Positions 51,419-60,113 of a stretch of DNA of 64,000 bases are shown here, piece after piece. The notes under the pieces were generated by a model that saw only the letters and a list, made by a program, of their open reading frames with translations, was not told the origin of the DNA and did no database searches. The DNA lies in assembly GCF_020089865.1 (NCBI RefSeq), contig NZ_JAIRBM010000003.1, positions 310,001 to 374,000 of the forward strand. Reading direction: 5' to 3'. Source of the DNA: Microvirga puerhi. GTDB taxonomy: Bacteria; Pseudomonadota; Alphaproteobacteria; Rhizobiales; Beijerinckiaceae. The position numbers and the translations under genes are program-made. Within the stretch, counting starts at the first letter, position 1. Every line of letters starts with the position of its first letter.

Positions 51419-52585
51419 ATGACAGCCTGCATCGTCGGCTGGGCCCATACCCCGTTCGGCAAGCGCGATGGCGAGACCGTCGAGAGCCTCGTCGTCCGCG
51501 TAGTGAACGAGGCGCTCGATCACGCTGGAATCGGACCGGAGGATGTGGACGAGGTCGTTCTCGGCCATTTCAACGGCGGTTTCACACCTCAGGAATTCAC
51601 GGCATCCTTGGTCTTTCAGGCGAGTGATCGCTTCCGCTTCAAGCCGGCGACCCGCGTCGAGAATGCCTGCGCAACCGGTTCCGCCGCGGTCTATCAGGCC
51701 ATCAAGACTATTGAGGCTAGGCGCGCGAAGACCGTGCTCGTGGTCGGGGTCGAACAGATGACGACGACGCCCGGACCGGAGATCGGCAATATCCTGCTCA
51801 AGGCATCCTATCTGCCCGAGGACGGCGGCACTCCGGGTGGTTTTGCGGGTGTGTTCGGGAAGATCGCAGGCCTCTATTTCCAGCGATATGGCGACCAGTC
51901 CGACGCGCTTGCCATGATCGCCGCGAAGAACCACAAGAATGGCGTCGGCAATCCCTATGCGCAGATGCGCAAGGATCTCGGCTACGATTTCTGCCGGACC
52001 GAGAGCGACAAGAATCCATTCGTGGCCGGCCCATTGAAGCGGACGGACTGTTCCCTGGTCTCCGATGGCGCGGCGGCTCTCGTCCTTGCGGACACCGAAA
52101 CGGCATTGCGGATGAAGCGTGCGGTTGCCTTCCGGGCAACTGCTCATGCGCAGGACTTCCTGCCGATGTCGAAGCGCGACATCATCCAGTTCGAAGGCTG
52201 CGCCGAAGCATGGCGCCGGGCGCTCGATCAAGCCGGCATTGCCCTGTCGGATCTTTCCTTCGTTGAGACCCATGATTGCTTCACGATCGCGGAACTCATC
52301 GAATACGAAGCGATGGGCCTGACGCCTCCTGGGCAGGGGGCGATTGCGGTCAAGGAAGGTTGGACCAATCGGGATGGCAAGCTGCCGGTCAATCCTTCCG
52401 GCGGCCTGAAGGCCAAAGGCCATCCGATTGGGGCGACCGGTGTCTCGATGCATGCTCTGTCCGCCATGCAGCTCTGCGGCGAGGCGGGCGGCATCCAGGT
52501 CAGTAATCCCGTTCTGGGAGGCATCTTCAATATGGGTGGCGCTGCCGTTGCAAATTACGTCAGCGTCCTTGAACGAATCAAATAG
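51419..52585 (+). CDS. Thiolase-superfamily protein (acetyl-CoA acetyltransferase-like, SCPx type)
   Basis: This 388-residue enzyme belongs to the thiolase fold. The nucleophilic cysteine is in VENACATGSAAVYQAI, and the C-terminal histidine region is NPSGGLKAKGHPIGATGVSM. The motif HDCFTIAELIEYEAMGL is typical of SCP-x/lipid-transfer thiolases rather than of biosynthetic acetoacetyl-CoA thiolases. It may cleave or condense branched or sterol-like acyl-CoAs; this is inferred. It is convergent with bolA and has no beta-oxidation partner in the window. Confidence 0.88.
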   Translation: MTACIVGWAHTPFGKRDGETVESLVVRVVNEALDHAGIGPEDVDEVVLGHFNGGFTPQEFTASLVFQASDRFRFKPATRVENACATGSAAVYQAIKTIEARRAKTVLVVGVEQMTTTPGPEIGNILLKASYLPEDGGTPGGFAGVFGKIAGLYFQRYGDQSDALAMIAAKNHKNGVGNPYAQMRKDLGYDFCRTESDKNPFVAGPLKRTDCSLVSDGAAALVLADTETALRMKRAVAFRATAHAQDFLPMSKRDIIQFEGCAEAWRRALDQAGIALSDLSFVETHDCFTIAELIEYEAMGLTPPGQGAIAVKEGWTNRDGKLPVNPSGGLKAKGHPIGATGVSMHALSAMQLCGEAGGIQVSNPVLGGIFNMGGAAVANYVSVLERIK

Positions 52586-52594
52586 GCCCGATTT

Positions 52595-52885
52595 TCAGGC
52601 TCTGCCAGCGCGTGGATCGGGTTCGCCGGGTGCACGAGCCTCGATAGCGAGGGCATGCAGCCCTCGAGAGAAGGCGTCCTTGAGAATCTCGTTGACGAGA
52701 CGGTGACGCTCGACACGGCTCTTGCCTGCGAAGGCTTCCGATACGATATAAAGGCGGAAATGAGTTTCACCGCCTTCACGCCAGCCGGCGTGACCGTGAT
52801 GCTGCTCCGACTCGTCCATGACGGTCAGATGGGTTGGGTGCAGGCGTCCTTGGAGTTCCCGCGTGATCCAGTCGGTGAGGGTCAT
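52595..52885 (-). CDS. BolA family protein
   Basis: This 96-residue protein carries the BolA signature, with HLTVMDESEQHHGH, the conserved FRLYIVSEAFAGKSRVERHR and the C-terminal LKDAFSRGLHALAIEA. BolA proteins pair with monothiol glutaredoxins in Fe-S and iron homeostasis. It diverges from the J-domain gene. Its linkage to the J-domain protein and cobST is common in Rhizobiales. Confidence 0.93.
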   Translation of the reverse strand: MTLTDWITRELQGRLHPTHLTVMDESEQHHGHAGWREGGETHFRLYIVSEAFAGKSRVERHRLVNEILKDAFSRGLHALAIEARAPGEPDPRAGRA

Positions 52886-52975
52886 GCTTCTAAATCAACC
52901 TTTTTTGAATAGGTCTGCGGCGAAAAGCGTCGAGGCCTTGGCTCTTGGCCGGAAGCCACTCATAATCGCTGCGTC

Positions 52976-53587
52976 ATGGATCTCAACTCACCTCTTTTCG
53001 ACCGCATCCGCATCAAGGCGACCAGTGAAGAACCGCGCGAGGCGGAGGGGCCTGCCTGCGAGCACCCAGGCTGCAAGGCACCGGGGGAATATCGTGCGCC
53101 CAAGGGGCGAGACCATGAAGGGCAGTATTGGCGCTTCTGTCTCGGTCACGTGCGCGAGTACAACGCCTCGTACAATTACTTCGCCGGCATGTCCGACAAC
53201 GCGGTCGCGGCTTATCAGAAGGATGCCATCATCGGCCATCGCCCAACCTGGGCCATGGGGGTGAATCCGGAGACCAAGAAAGGCCAGGAGCGGGAATGGG
53301 CCTATGTCGATCCGCTGGGCATCCTGCGCGGCGAAGATTTCCGACAGGGCCGCAGGAGCCGCGCACCGGCGGAGCCGAAGCCCCGTCGCCATACGGGGCC
53401 GGTACGGCGGGCTCTCGACGTGCTCGGCCTTGACGAGGCCGCCGATGGTCCCGCCATCAAGGCCCAGTACAAGGCTCTGGTGAAGCGCTTCCATCCGGAT
53501 GCGAATGGCGGCGACCGATCCTTCGAAGAGCGTCTGCGCGACATCATCAAGGCGCATGACACGCTCAAAAGCGCAGGAATGTGCTGA
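52976..53587 (+). CDS. J-domain protein (DnaJ-like)
   Basis: This 203-residue protein has a C-terminal J domain (about residues 140-200; LDVLGLDEAADGPAIKAQYK and KRFHPDANGGD, with the HPD triad intact). The N-terminal part has a CEHPGCKAPGEYRAP motif that may bind metal, followed by an aromatic segment and a basic linker. Unlike classic DnaJ, the J domain is at the C-terminus and there is no zinc-finger or substrate domain. It is linked to cobS in many Rhizobiales, suggesting a chaperone function for the chelatase; this is not proven. Confidence 0.9.
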   Translation: MDLNSPLFDRIRIKATSEEPREAEGPACEHPGCKAPGEYRAPKGRDHEGQYWRFCLGHVREYNASYNYFAGMSDNAVAAYQKDAIIGHRPTWAMGVNPETKKGQEREWAYVDPLGILRGEDFRQGRRSRAPAEPKPRRHTGPVRRALDVLGLDEAADGPAIKAQYKALVKRFHPDANGGDRSFEERLRDIIKAHDTLKSAGMC

Positions 53588-53710
53588 GGAAAAGCTGCTT
53601 TTCGCAGCCCCGGCATGCGCCTATCCCGTTTGCGCCCCGTGGTCATGATTGTTAAGTAACCCTCGGCGCATGTGACAATTCGACAAATTTCGACCGAAAG
53701 GCCCTTAACG

Positions 53711-54697
53711 ATGGCGACAACCGAAACAACGCCCCTCTTGCCGGACATGAAGGTTTCCGTTCGGCAGGTCTTCGGCATCGATTCGGATCTGGAGGTCCCC
53801 GCGTTCTCCCAAAGCGAGGAGCACGTGCCGGATCTCGATCCGGACTATCTCTTCGACCGGGAGACAACCCTGGCCATTCTGGCGGGTTTTGCACGCAACC
53901 GCCGTGTGATGATCACCGGCTACCACGGCACGGGCAAGTCGACCCATATCGAGCAGGTGGCGGCAAGGCTCAATTGGCCTTGCGTGCGCGTCAACCTGGA
54001 CAGCCATGTTTCCCGTATCGACCTTGTCGGTAAGGACGCCATCGTTCTTCAGGAAGGCAAGCAGGTCACCGCTTTCCAGGACGGCATTCTTCCCTGGGCC
54101 CTGCAGCACAACGTGGCCCTCGTCTTTGACGAGTATGATGCTGGCCGACCCGATGTGATGTTCGTGATCCAGCGTATTCTGGAGCAATCCGGCAAGCTGA
54201 CGCTTCTGGACCAGAAGCGCGTCATCCGGCCTCACCCGGCGTTCCGCCTCTTCGCCACCGCAAACACGGTCGGTCTGGGAGATACATCCGGTCTCTATCA
54301 CGGCACGCAGCAGATCAACCAGGGTCAGATGGACCGTTGGTCCATCGTCACGACCCTGAACTACCTGCCGCACGACAAGGAGGTGGACATCGTCCTGTCG
54401 AAGGCGAAACATTACCAGGAGAGTTCGGAAGGACGCGACATCGTCAACAAGATGGTCCGTGTCGCCGATCTCACCCGCAGCGCCTTCATGAACGGCGATC
54501 TTTCGACCGTCATGAGCCCGCGTACGGTGATCACCTGGGCAGAGAACGCCGACATCTTCGGCGATACCGGCTTTGCCTTCCGGGTGACGTTCCTCAACAA
54601 ATGCGACGAGCTCGAGCGCCCACTGGTGGCCGAGTTCTATCAGCGCTCCTTCGGCAAGGAGTTGCCGGAAAGCGCCGTGAACGTGGCACTGTCGTAA
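53711..54697 (+). CDS. cobS: Cobaltochelatase subunit CobS
   Basis: This 328-residue AAA+ ATPase drives cobalt insertion into hydrogenobyrinate a,c-diamide with CobT and CobN. The P-loop is [18 protein letters not shown], Walker B is [18 protein letters not shown], and the sensor region includes [20 protein letters not shown]. The start at ATG 53711 has GAAAGG nine bases upstream. CobN is not in the window. Confidence 0.96.
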   Translation: MATTETTPLLPDMKVSVRQVFGIDSDLEVPAFSQSEEHVPDLDPDYLFDRETTLAILAGFARNRRVMITGYHGTGKSTHIEQVAARLNWPCVRVNLDSHVSRIDLVGKDAIVLQEGKQVTAFQDGILPWALQHNVALVFDEYDAGRPDVMFVIQRILEQSGKLTLLDQKRVIRPHPAFRLFATANTVGLGDTSGLYHGTQQINQGQMDRWSIVTTLNYLPHDKEVDIVLSKAKHYQESSEGRDIVNKMVRVADLTRSAFMNGDLSTVMSPRTVITWAENADIFGDTGFAFRVTFLNKCDELERPLVAEFYQRSFGKELPESAVNVALS

Positions 54698-54698
54698 C

Positions 54699-54797
54699 CG
54701 TCATCCCGGACGTGCCAAAAGCGCGAGCCGGGATCGGACGGGAGTTTTGCTGATTCTGGCGACCCCGGCTCTTCGCCAAGCTTCGGCCGGGATGACG
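54699..54797. repeat. Nested palindromic repeat between cobS and cobT
   Basis: The 99-base element is bounded by CGTCATCCCGG (54699-54709) and its perfect reverse complement CCGGGATGACG (54787-54797). Inside, GAGCCGGG (54725-54732) pairs with CCCGGCTC (54764-54771). The terminal CCGGGATGACG resembles the end of the elements found in the sdhA-sdhB and mdh-sucC spacers. It looks like a mobile-derived palindromic unit inserted in the operon. Confidence 0.75.
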
Positions 54798-54811
54798 AGC
54801 AAGGGAATTCG

Positions 54812-56701
54812 ATGTCCATCTCGAACCGCAAGCCGGGTGAAAAGAAGGAAGCGCCAACGGAACCGTTGAAGCGCTCGATTGCCGGTTGCATGAAGGCTAT
54901 CGCACGCAAGCAGGACCTCGAGGTCACCTTCGCGTCCGATCGGCCGGCCATGATGGGCGACAAGGTGCGTCTGCCGGATCCTCCCCGGCGACTCACCTCG
55001 CAGGATGTGTCGATCCTGCGGGGATATTCGGATTCCATGGCTTTGCGACTCGCCTGCCATGACGGAACGCTTCACCGCAAGCTTGCCCCCGAGGGACAGG
55101 CGGCACGCGCCGTGTTCGATGCTGTCGAGCAGGCTCGGGTCGAGTCCATCGGCTCCCGGCGGATGTCGGGCGTTGCCTCGAACATCACCGCGATGCTGGA
55201 AGACAAGTACCATCGCGGTGGAAAATACGAGGAAATCACCGATCGCGCCGATGCTCCTCTCGAGGATGCGATTGCTCTGATGGTGCGTGAGCGCCTCACC
55301 GGTCGGCGTCCACCACCTTCGGCCGCCAAGATTGTCGACCTGTGGCGCGACTTCATTGAGGATCGTGCCGGCCGTAATCTCGATGGCCTGCTGAAGAATA
55401 TCGAAAGCCAGCGCGACTTCGCCCGGAGCGTGCGCGATCTGTTGTCCTCCCTCGATATGGCTGACGAGGCCGCCCTCGATTCCGAGGATGAGGAAAACGA
55501 GGATGATAACGAGACCGAGCAGGAGCAGCAGCAGGGCGAGGGCGAGAGCGAGCAGGAATCGCAGGGCGATCGGGCCGAAACCGAGATCAGCGAAGATTCC
55601 AGCGACGAGATGGAGGAGGGCGCAACGGAGGATGCCGATGGCCCCTCCGGCGAGTTGCCGGACGAGGCCGACGAAGCGGACTCCGAGAATGCCTCGGAAT
55701 CCTGGCGGCCGCCATCGCGCCACAACGAGGCGCGGGGGCCGGACTACAAGGCTTTTACGACTCGCTTCGACGAAGTCATCCACGCAGAAGATCTCTGCGA
55801 TGCAGACGAGCTGACGCGCCTTCGCGCCTATCTCGACAAGCAGCTTGCGCATCTCCAGGGCGTCGTTGGGCGCTTGGCCAACCGCTTGCAGCGGCGCCTC
55901 CTGGCGCAGCAGAATCGGGCCTGGGAGTTCGATTTGGAGGAGGGGACGCTTGATCCGGCGCGCCTGCCGCGCGTCGTGATGGACCCGTTCCAGCCGCTGA
56001 GCTTCAAGCAGGAACAGGATACGAATTTCCGCGATACGGTCGTGACCCTGCTCCTCGACAATTCCGGCTCCATGCGCGGCAGGCCGATCACCGTCGCAGC
56101 GACCTGTGCCGATATTCTGGCCCGGACTCTCGAGCGGTGCGGCGTGAAGGTGGAGATTCTCGGGTTTACGACCCGCGCCTGGAAGGGCGGACAATCCCGT
56201 GAGTCCTGGCTCCAGAGCGGCAAGCCGGCGAATCCCGGCCGGCTGAACGACCTACGCCATATCGTCTATAAGTCTGCGGACGCGCCCTGGCGCCGAGCCC
56301 GCAAGAATCTCGGCTTGATGATGCGGGAAGGCCTGCTCAAGGAAAATATCGACGGCGAGGCCCTGGATTGGGCGCATAAGCGCTTGCTCGGCCGCCCGGA
56401 GCAACGGCGAATCCTCATGGTGATTTCCGACGGTGCCCCGGTCGACGACTCGACCCTTTCCGTCAATCCCGGCAATTACCTGGAGCGGCACCTGCGCTTC
56501 ATCATCGAGGACATCGAGACGCGGTCTCCGGTCGAACTGATCGCCATCGGCATCGGCCACGATGTGACCCGCTATTATCGACGCGCTGTCACTATCGTCG
56601 ATGCCGAAGAACTCGGTGGCGTCATGACTGAGAAGCTGGCAGAGCTGTTCGAGGAGAATCCGCCCGCCGCCGGACGGGCGCCTCGTCGCGCCTTCGCATG
56701 A
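54812..56701 (+). CDS. cobT: Cobaltochelatase subunit CobT
   Basis: This 629-residue subunit works with CobS in the chelatase. The N-terminal helical domain (about 1-210) is followed by a highly acidic Glu/Asp/Gln/Ser region (about residues 215-300). The C-terminal VWA domain has the metal site [16 protein letters not shown] (DxSxS) and [15 protein letters not shown]. The acidic region is usual in CobT. It is separated from cobS by the nested palindrome. Confidence 0.95.
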   Translation: MSISNRKPGEKKEAPTEPLKRSIAGCMKAIARKQDLEVTFASDRPAMMGDKVRLPDPPRRLTSQDVSILRGYSDSMALRLACHDGTLHRKLAPEGQAARAVFDAVEQARVESIGSRRMSGVASNITAMLEDKYHRGGKYEEITDRADAPLEDAIALMVRERLTGRRPPPSAAKIVDLWRDFIEDRAGRNLDGLLKNIESQRDFARSVRDLLSSLDMADEAALDSEDEENEDDNETEQEQQQGEGESEQESQGDRAETEISEDSSDEMEEGATEDADGPSGELPDEADEADSENASESWRPPSRHNEARGPDYKAFTTRFDEVIHAEDLCDADELTRLRAYLDKQLAHLQGVVGRLANRLQRRLLAQQNRAWEFDLEEGTLDPARLPRVVMDPFQPLSFKQEQDTNFRDTVVTLLLDNSGSMRGRPITVAATCADILARTLERCGVKVEILGFTTRAWKGGQSRESWLQSGKPANPGRLNDLRHIVYKSADAPWRRARKNLGLMMREGLLKENIDGEALDWAHKRLLGRPEQRRILMVISDGAPVDDSTLSVNPGNYLERHLRFIIEDIETRSPVELIAIGIGHDVTRYYRRAVTIVDAEELGGVMTEKLAELFEENPPAAGRAPRRAFA

Positions 56702-56720
56702 TCTGTAGGCGCTGCGCGTC

Positions 56721-57767
56721 ATGAGACTCAGCCGCCGCCTGTTCCTGATCGGCGGCGGTGCCGCAGCAGCTGCGACGATCCTGGCCGAGCGAACATTCGC
56801 GCGGCCCAGGGCTGCGACCAATACGCTTTCCATCGAAATATCGGCGAGGCCGATCGATCATCTGTCGGTGACCGACCGGGGGCGGAGCCGCTTCGGCGAC
56901 CTCTCGTTTCGCGGCGGGCTTGATCTGCGCTCTCCCGAGAGCCGCTTTGGTGGTTTCTCTGGTCTCTGGCGGTCCCCAGATGGACAGCGCTTGGTCTCGG
57001 TCGCTGATAATGCCCAATGGCTGACGGCCAGGGTTCAAACATCGGATGGGCGCTTGTCCGGACTTGCGGATGCCAGACTGGCGCCGCTCCTGTCCTGGAA
57101 CGGAAGGCCTCTCGGCGAAACGCGCTACTACGATACGGAGAGCCTGACCATCGCGAACGGCGTCGCTTATGTAGGCGTCGAGCGCAAACACGCCGTCATG
57201 CGCTTCGACTGGGGAGCCGATGGGGTTGCCGCAAAGGCGCGGCCTTTGAACCTGCCCGACAGTGTCCGGAGGGATATCGAGAATCTGCCGAATAATCAGG
57301 GACTTGAGGCGATCGGCATCGCTCCGCTACGGTCTCCGCTTGCCGGCGCCCTCGTGGCCATCGCGGAGAGGGCGGAAGCAGGGGATAGGCCGACCCGCGG
57401 CTTCATCCTGACCGGCCCACGTGTGGGCGCGTTCTCCGTTCGGAGGTCCGATGGCTACGATATCAGCGATCTTGCTTTCCTGCCGTCAGGGGAAATATTT
57501 CTCCTGGAGCGGAGTTTTTCGCTTTTCCAAGGATTCCGGGTGCGACTGCGCCGCATCGCGGCAGATGCCGTGAAGCCTGATGCCGAAGTCGACGGGACGG
57601 TGATCTTCGAGAGCGATCCGTCCCATCAAATCGATAACATGGAAGGGCTGGCCGTCCATCAGGAGGCCGAGGACACGGTCCTGACTCTGATATCGGACAA
57701 CAATTTCAGTCCGCTTCAGCGAACGCTTCTTTTGGAATTTTCGCTGATGCCCGGAAAGAGTGCCTAG
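56721..57767 (+). CDS. Tat-exported phytase-like (esterase-like) protein
   Basis: This 348-residue protein begins with a twin-arginine signal (SRRLFLIGGGAAAAATILA), so it is probably exported folded. The mature domain matches the esterase-like activity of phytase family: FGGFSGLWRSPDGQRLVSVA, then YYDTESLTIANGVAYVGVE, NNQGLEAIGIAPL and DNMEGLAVHQEA. It resembles a beta-propeller. No enzyme activity can be proven from these motifs. It starts 20 bases after cobT and a terminator follows. Confidence 0.85.
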   Translation: MRLSRRLFLIGGGAAAAATILAERTFARPRAATNTLSIEISARPIDHLSVTDRGRSRFGDLSFRGGLDLRSPESRFGGFSGLWRSPDGQRLVSVADNAQWLTARVQTSDGRLSGLADARLAPLLSWNGRPLGETRYYDTESLTIANGVAYVGVERKHAVMRFDWGADGVAAKARPLNLPDSVRRDIENLPNNQGLEAIGIAPLRSPLAGALVAIAERAEAGDRPTRGFILTGPRVGAFSVRRSDGYDISDLAFLPSGEIFLLERSFSLFQGFRVRLRRIAADAVKPDAEVDGTVIFESDPSHQIDNMEGLAVHQEAEDTVLTLISDNNFSPLQRTLLLEFSLMPGKSA

Positions 57768-57810
57768 GACAGGCTGCTCGCAGAACTCTTGTTTCTCCGA
57801 TTTCGAGAGG

Positions 57811-57830
57811 AAACCTGACTCCAGGTTTTT
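57811..57830 (+). terminator. Rho-independent terminator after the phytase-like gene
   Basis: AAACCTG (57811-57817) pairs with CAGGTTT (57822-57828) around loop ACTC, with further T. It lies between convergent genes and may act in both directions. Confidence 0.7.
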
Positions 57831-57841
57831 CGAAAAATGCC

Positions 57842-58471
57842 TCAGGCGACACTTCTTTGAATCAGGACCGGGCGCATGAGCTTGAGGACAAGCCCGTAAG
57901 GCAGGATCGAGACAACCGAGAGGGTCAGTTTTACCCCGTAATCGGCAATGGCGAGGGTCACCCAGGGGAGTGCGAAGCACTCGCTGGCGATCCCAACCTG
58001 GGCCAGGAGGCCGTCAATCGTCTGCGTCGTGCCGGGCAAGGCGCCGCAATAGAATGCGACCGAGAAGAAGATCATCGTGTCGACGGCTGCGGAAATCGTA
58101 GAGGAAGCGAAGGGCGGCAGCCACCAGGCCCGGTCGCGCAGACGCGAAAAGATCGAGATGTCGAGGAGCTGTGCGGTGAGAAAGGCGCTGCCCGATGCGA
58201 TTGCGATGCGCGGTGTCGCCAGGATGACGGACAGAAAGACCGCGAGCGCGAAGCCCACATAAACCACCCGCCGGGCGCCCTTGGGGCCGAAGCGGCGGTT
58301 GGCAAGCTCGGTCACCAGGAACGAGAACGGATAGGTGAAGGCCCCCCAGGTGAAATAGTCCTGCAGGCCCCAGGCGTGGAACGGATATTGGACGAGGATG
58401 TTCGACGACAGCACCACCACGGTCATGGCGGCAAGAGCGATCGTGAAATCGCGGCGATCGAGTCTGGTCAT
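57842..58471 (-). CDS. VUT family queuosine precursor transporter (YhhQ-like)
   Basis: This 209-residue membrane protein matches the VUT/YhhQ family: SNILVQYPFHAWGLQDYFTW near the N-terminus and the conserved TYPFSFLVTELANRRFG. Five or six hydrophobic segments follow. In E. coli YhhQ imports preQ0/preQ1 for tRNA queuosine. ATG 58471 is used; an upstream in-frame extension to 58525 lacks family similarity. Confidence 0.88.
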   Translation of the reverse strand: MTRLDRRDFTIALAAMTVVVLSSNILVQYPFHAWGLQDYFTWGAFTYPFSFLVTELANRRFGPKGARRVVYVGFALAVFLSVILATPRIAIASGSAFLTAQLLDISIFSRLRDRAWWLPPFASSTISAAVDTMIFFSVAFYCGALPGTTQTIDGLLAQVGIASECFALPWVTLAIADYGVKLTLSVVSILPYGLVLKLMRPVLIQRSVA

Positions 58472-58497
58472 GGGCCTGGGGTCTCGTGAACGCAAAA

Positions 58498-58519
58498 CGG
58501 GCGGCTGAAAGGCCGCCCG
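58498..58519 (-). terminator. Rho-independent terminator of rpmB
   Basis: On the minus strand an 8-bp GC stem (58512-58519 with 58498-58505) is followed by TTTT (58494-58497 on the plus strand as AAAA). It lies 28 bases after the rpmB stop and before the VUT gene. Confidence 0.85.
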
Positions 58520-58546
58520 CTGCATAACAGAGCTGATGAGCCGAGC

Positions 58547-58837
58547 TTAGCTCGCGGCAGCGAGCTTCTTCTCGATCTCGCGCTTGATCGTGCGGGCGGT
58601 GGTCGACAGATCGTCTGCCTTGGCCTTGGCCAGGAAGGCATCGAGGCCGCCGCGGTGCTCGACGGAACGCAGAGCGTTGGCGGAGACACGCAGGCGCACG
58701 GAGCGCTGAAGCGTGTCGGATTGCAGCGTGACGTTGCAGAGGTTCGGCAAGAACTTCCGCTTCGTCTTGCGGTTCGAGTGGCTCACCAGGTGGCCACTCA
58801 GCACGGCCTTGCCGGTCAATTCGCAACGGCGCGACAT
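58547..58837 (-). CDS. rpmB: 50S ribosomal protein L28
   Basis: This 96-residue ribosomal protein begins [20 protein letters not shown] and contains [19 protein letters not shown] and [19 protein letters not shown], all usual for alphaproteobacterial L28. ATG 58837 is chosen over the upstream GTG 58858 because it gives the family N-terminus. It is a single-gene unit with its own strong promoter and terminator. Confidence 0.97.
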   Translation of the reverse strand: MSRRCELTGKAVLSGHLVSHSNRKTKRKFLPNLCNVTLQSDTLQRSVRLRVSANALRSVEHRGGLDAFLAKAKADDLSTTARTIKREIEKKLAAAS

Positions 58838-58943
58838 GGGTTCAATCCTATCGTTCACAGGGTCACGGCTTCATCCGCTGCGAGTTTGCTTCAACGCAGA
58901 TCCCACAGCTGCCGGACGCCAAAAGTCCTTGGAAGATGCGAGC

Positions 58944-58972
58944 CTATAGGCCGAAACGGCGGCCCGCGTCAA
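58944..58972 (-). promoter_or_regulatory. Promoter of rpmB
   Basis: On the minus strand TTGACG (58967-58972), a 17-base spacer and CTATAG (58944-58949) match the alphaproteobacterial housekeeping promoter very well. It predicts an rpmB leader of about 100 bases. Confidence 0.8.
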
Positions 58973-59050
58973 GAATAGCGCAGTGCCGCAGCGGGATTTT
59001 TTGTAATATCGTGGTCACGATTTATTCTGAATTTTATGAGAGGGGAGGCT

Positions 59051-59092
59051 ATGGTCCTCCAGGATTCCCCGGGAAACATCCTATGCGCTTGA
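59051..59092 (+). CDS. Possible 13-residue leader peptide overlapping the DUF3108 gene
   Basis: GAGGGGAGG is placed ideally before ATG 59051, which opens a frame MVLQDSPGNILCA and stops at TGA 59090-59092. The stop lies ten bases inside the DUF3108 gene, whose own ATG 59083 has only a weak Shine-Dalgarno. This would allow translational coupling or a regulatory leader. It is too short to support as a protein on its own. Confidence 0.4.
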   Translation: MVLQDSPGNILCA

Positions 59093-59928
59093 TTGCTCCA
59101 GCCATCCTGGGGATGGCCTTGGCCGGATTGGCCACGCCTGGAAAGACCCAGACGCTCCAGGTCGATTACGACGTAACCTTGGCTGGGCTTACGCTCGGCA
59201 AAGCCGATCTGGCGTCGACATTCGACGGCTCCAAATACAAGATGCAGGCTGGCGTCAAGCTGTCCGGACTTGCCAAGCTTCTGACCGGCGGCAAAGGAGC
59301 CGCGACGGCAACGGGCATGATCACGGGTTCGCAGCCCCAGCCCACGAGCTTTGCCATCACATCCCGCTCCTCGGACGATCAACGCACTGTCCGAATGGGG
59401 CTGACCGCGGGCAATGTGGAAGCGGTCGAGATCGATCCGCCCCTCGACGAAAAGCCCGACCGCGTGCCCTTGAAGGAGGCGGACAAGAAGGGTGTCGTGG
59501 ACCCCATCAGTGCGCTGCTGATGCCGGCTCTGGCCTCCGTAAGCGTTGCGGACACGTCCAATTGCAACCGTACCATTCCGGTTTTCGACGGGGCGGCCCG
59601 GTTTGACGTTGTCCTGAGCTACAGCGAGACCAAGAAGGTCGACGTGCCCGGCTACAAGGGGCCCGTTCTCGTCTGTACTGCGCGCTATATTCCGATTTCC
59701 GGCCACCGGGAAGGGCGCCCTGCAACAAAATTCATGAGGGAAAACAAAGACATGTCTGTCTGGTTGGTGCCTCTCGAACGCCAGAGACTGCTCGTGCCGC
59801 TTCGGGTCTCCGTCCGGACGATGATCGGAGTCAGTGTCGTCACGGCGTCCCGGTGGGCCTTCGATGATGCAGCCAAGGTCGTGCCGATCTCGGTCGATAG
59901 CGCGGTCAAAGCCGGAGCCACGCGCTGA
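59083..59928 (+). CDS. DUF3108 exported protein
   Basis: This 281-residue protein has a signal peptide (MRLIAPAILGMALAGLATPG...) and the DUF3108 pattern: LQVDYDVTLAGLTLGKADLA, a variable beta region and VLSYSETKKVDVPGYKGPVL. The family is periplasmic and its function is unknown. The ATG overlaps a short upstream reading frame. It ends before the outer-membrane remnant on the opposite strand. Confidence 0.85.
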   Translation: MRLIAPAILGMALAGLATPGKTQTLQVDYDVTLAGLTLGKADLASTFDGSKYKMQAGVKLSGLAKLLTGGKGAATATGMITGSQPQPTSFAITSRSSDDQRTVRMGLTAGNVEAVEIDPPLDEKPDRVPLKEADKKGVVDPISALLMPALASVSVADTSNCNRTIPVFDGAARFDVVLSYSETKKVDVPGYKGPVLVCTARYIPISGHREGRPATKFMRENKDMSVWLVPLERQRLLVPLRVSVRTMIGVSVVTASRWAFDDAAKVVPISVDSAVKAGATR

Positions 59929-59945
59929 GCGGCCGGCTCATCTCC

Positions 59946-60074
59946 TCAAGGAAGTCGGTAGCGGAAACTGAAGCCCACCCCCATATAGAAGGCGGACCTG
60001 CTGCCGGGATGCTCGCCCGGAGGCATTGAGAGAAGTCCCTGCGTCAGCTCGCCGCTACGGGTCTTCCGATCTTC
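59946..60074 (-). pseudogene. Remnant of an outer-membrane beta-barrel protein gene (C-terminus only)
   Basis: On the minus strand 42 codons run open from just after an in-frame stop (60075-60077) to TGA at 59946-59948. The end reads SAFYMGVGFSFRYRLP, an alternating aromatic beta-strand of the kind that terminates outer-membrane barrels. Nothing upstream in any frame continues it, because the helicase gene begins at 60114. I take it as the tail of a deleted gene. The family cannot be named from so short a piece. Confidence 0.5.
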
Positions 60075-60113
60075 TCAACCCTGGGATTGTATTCCATCGC
60101 TTTGCATTCAGGC

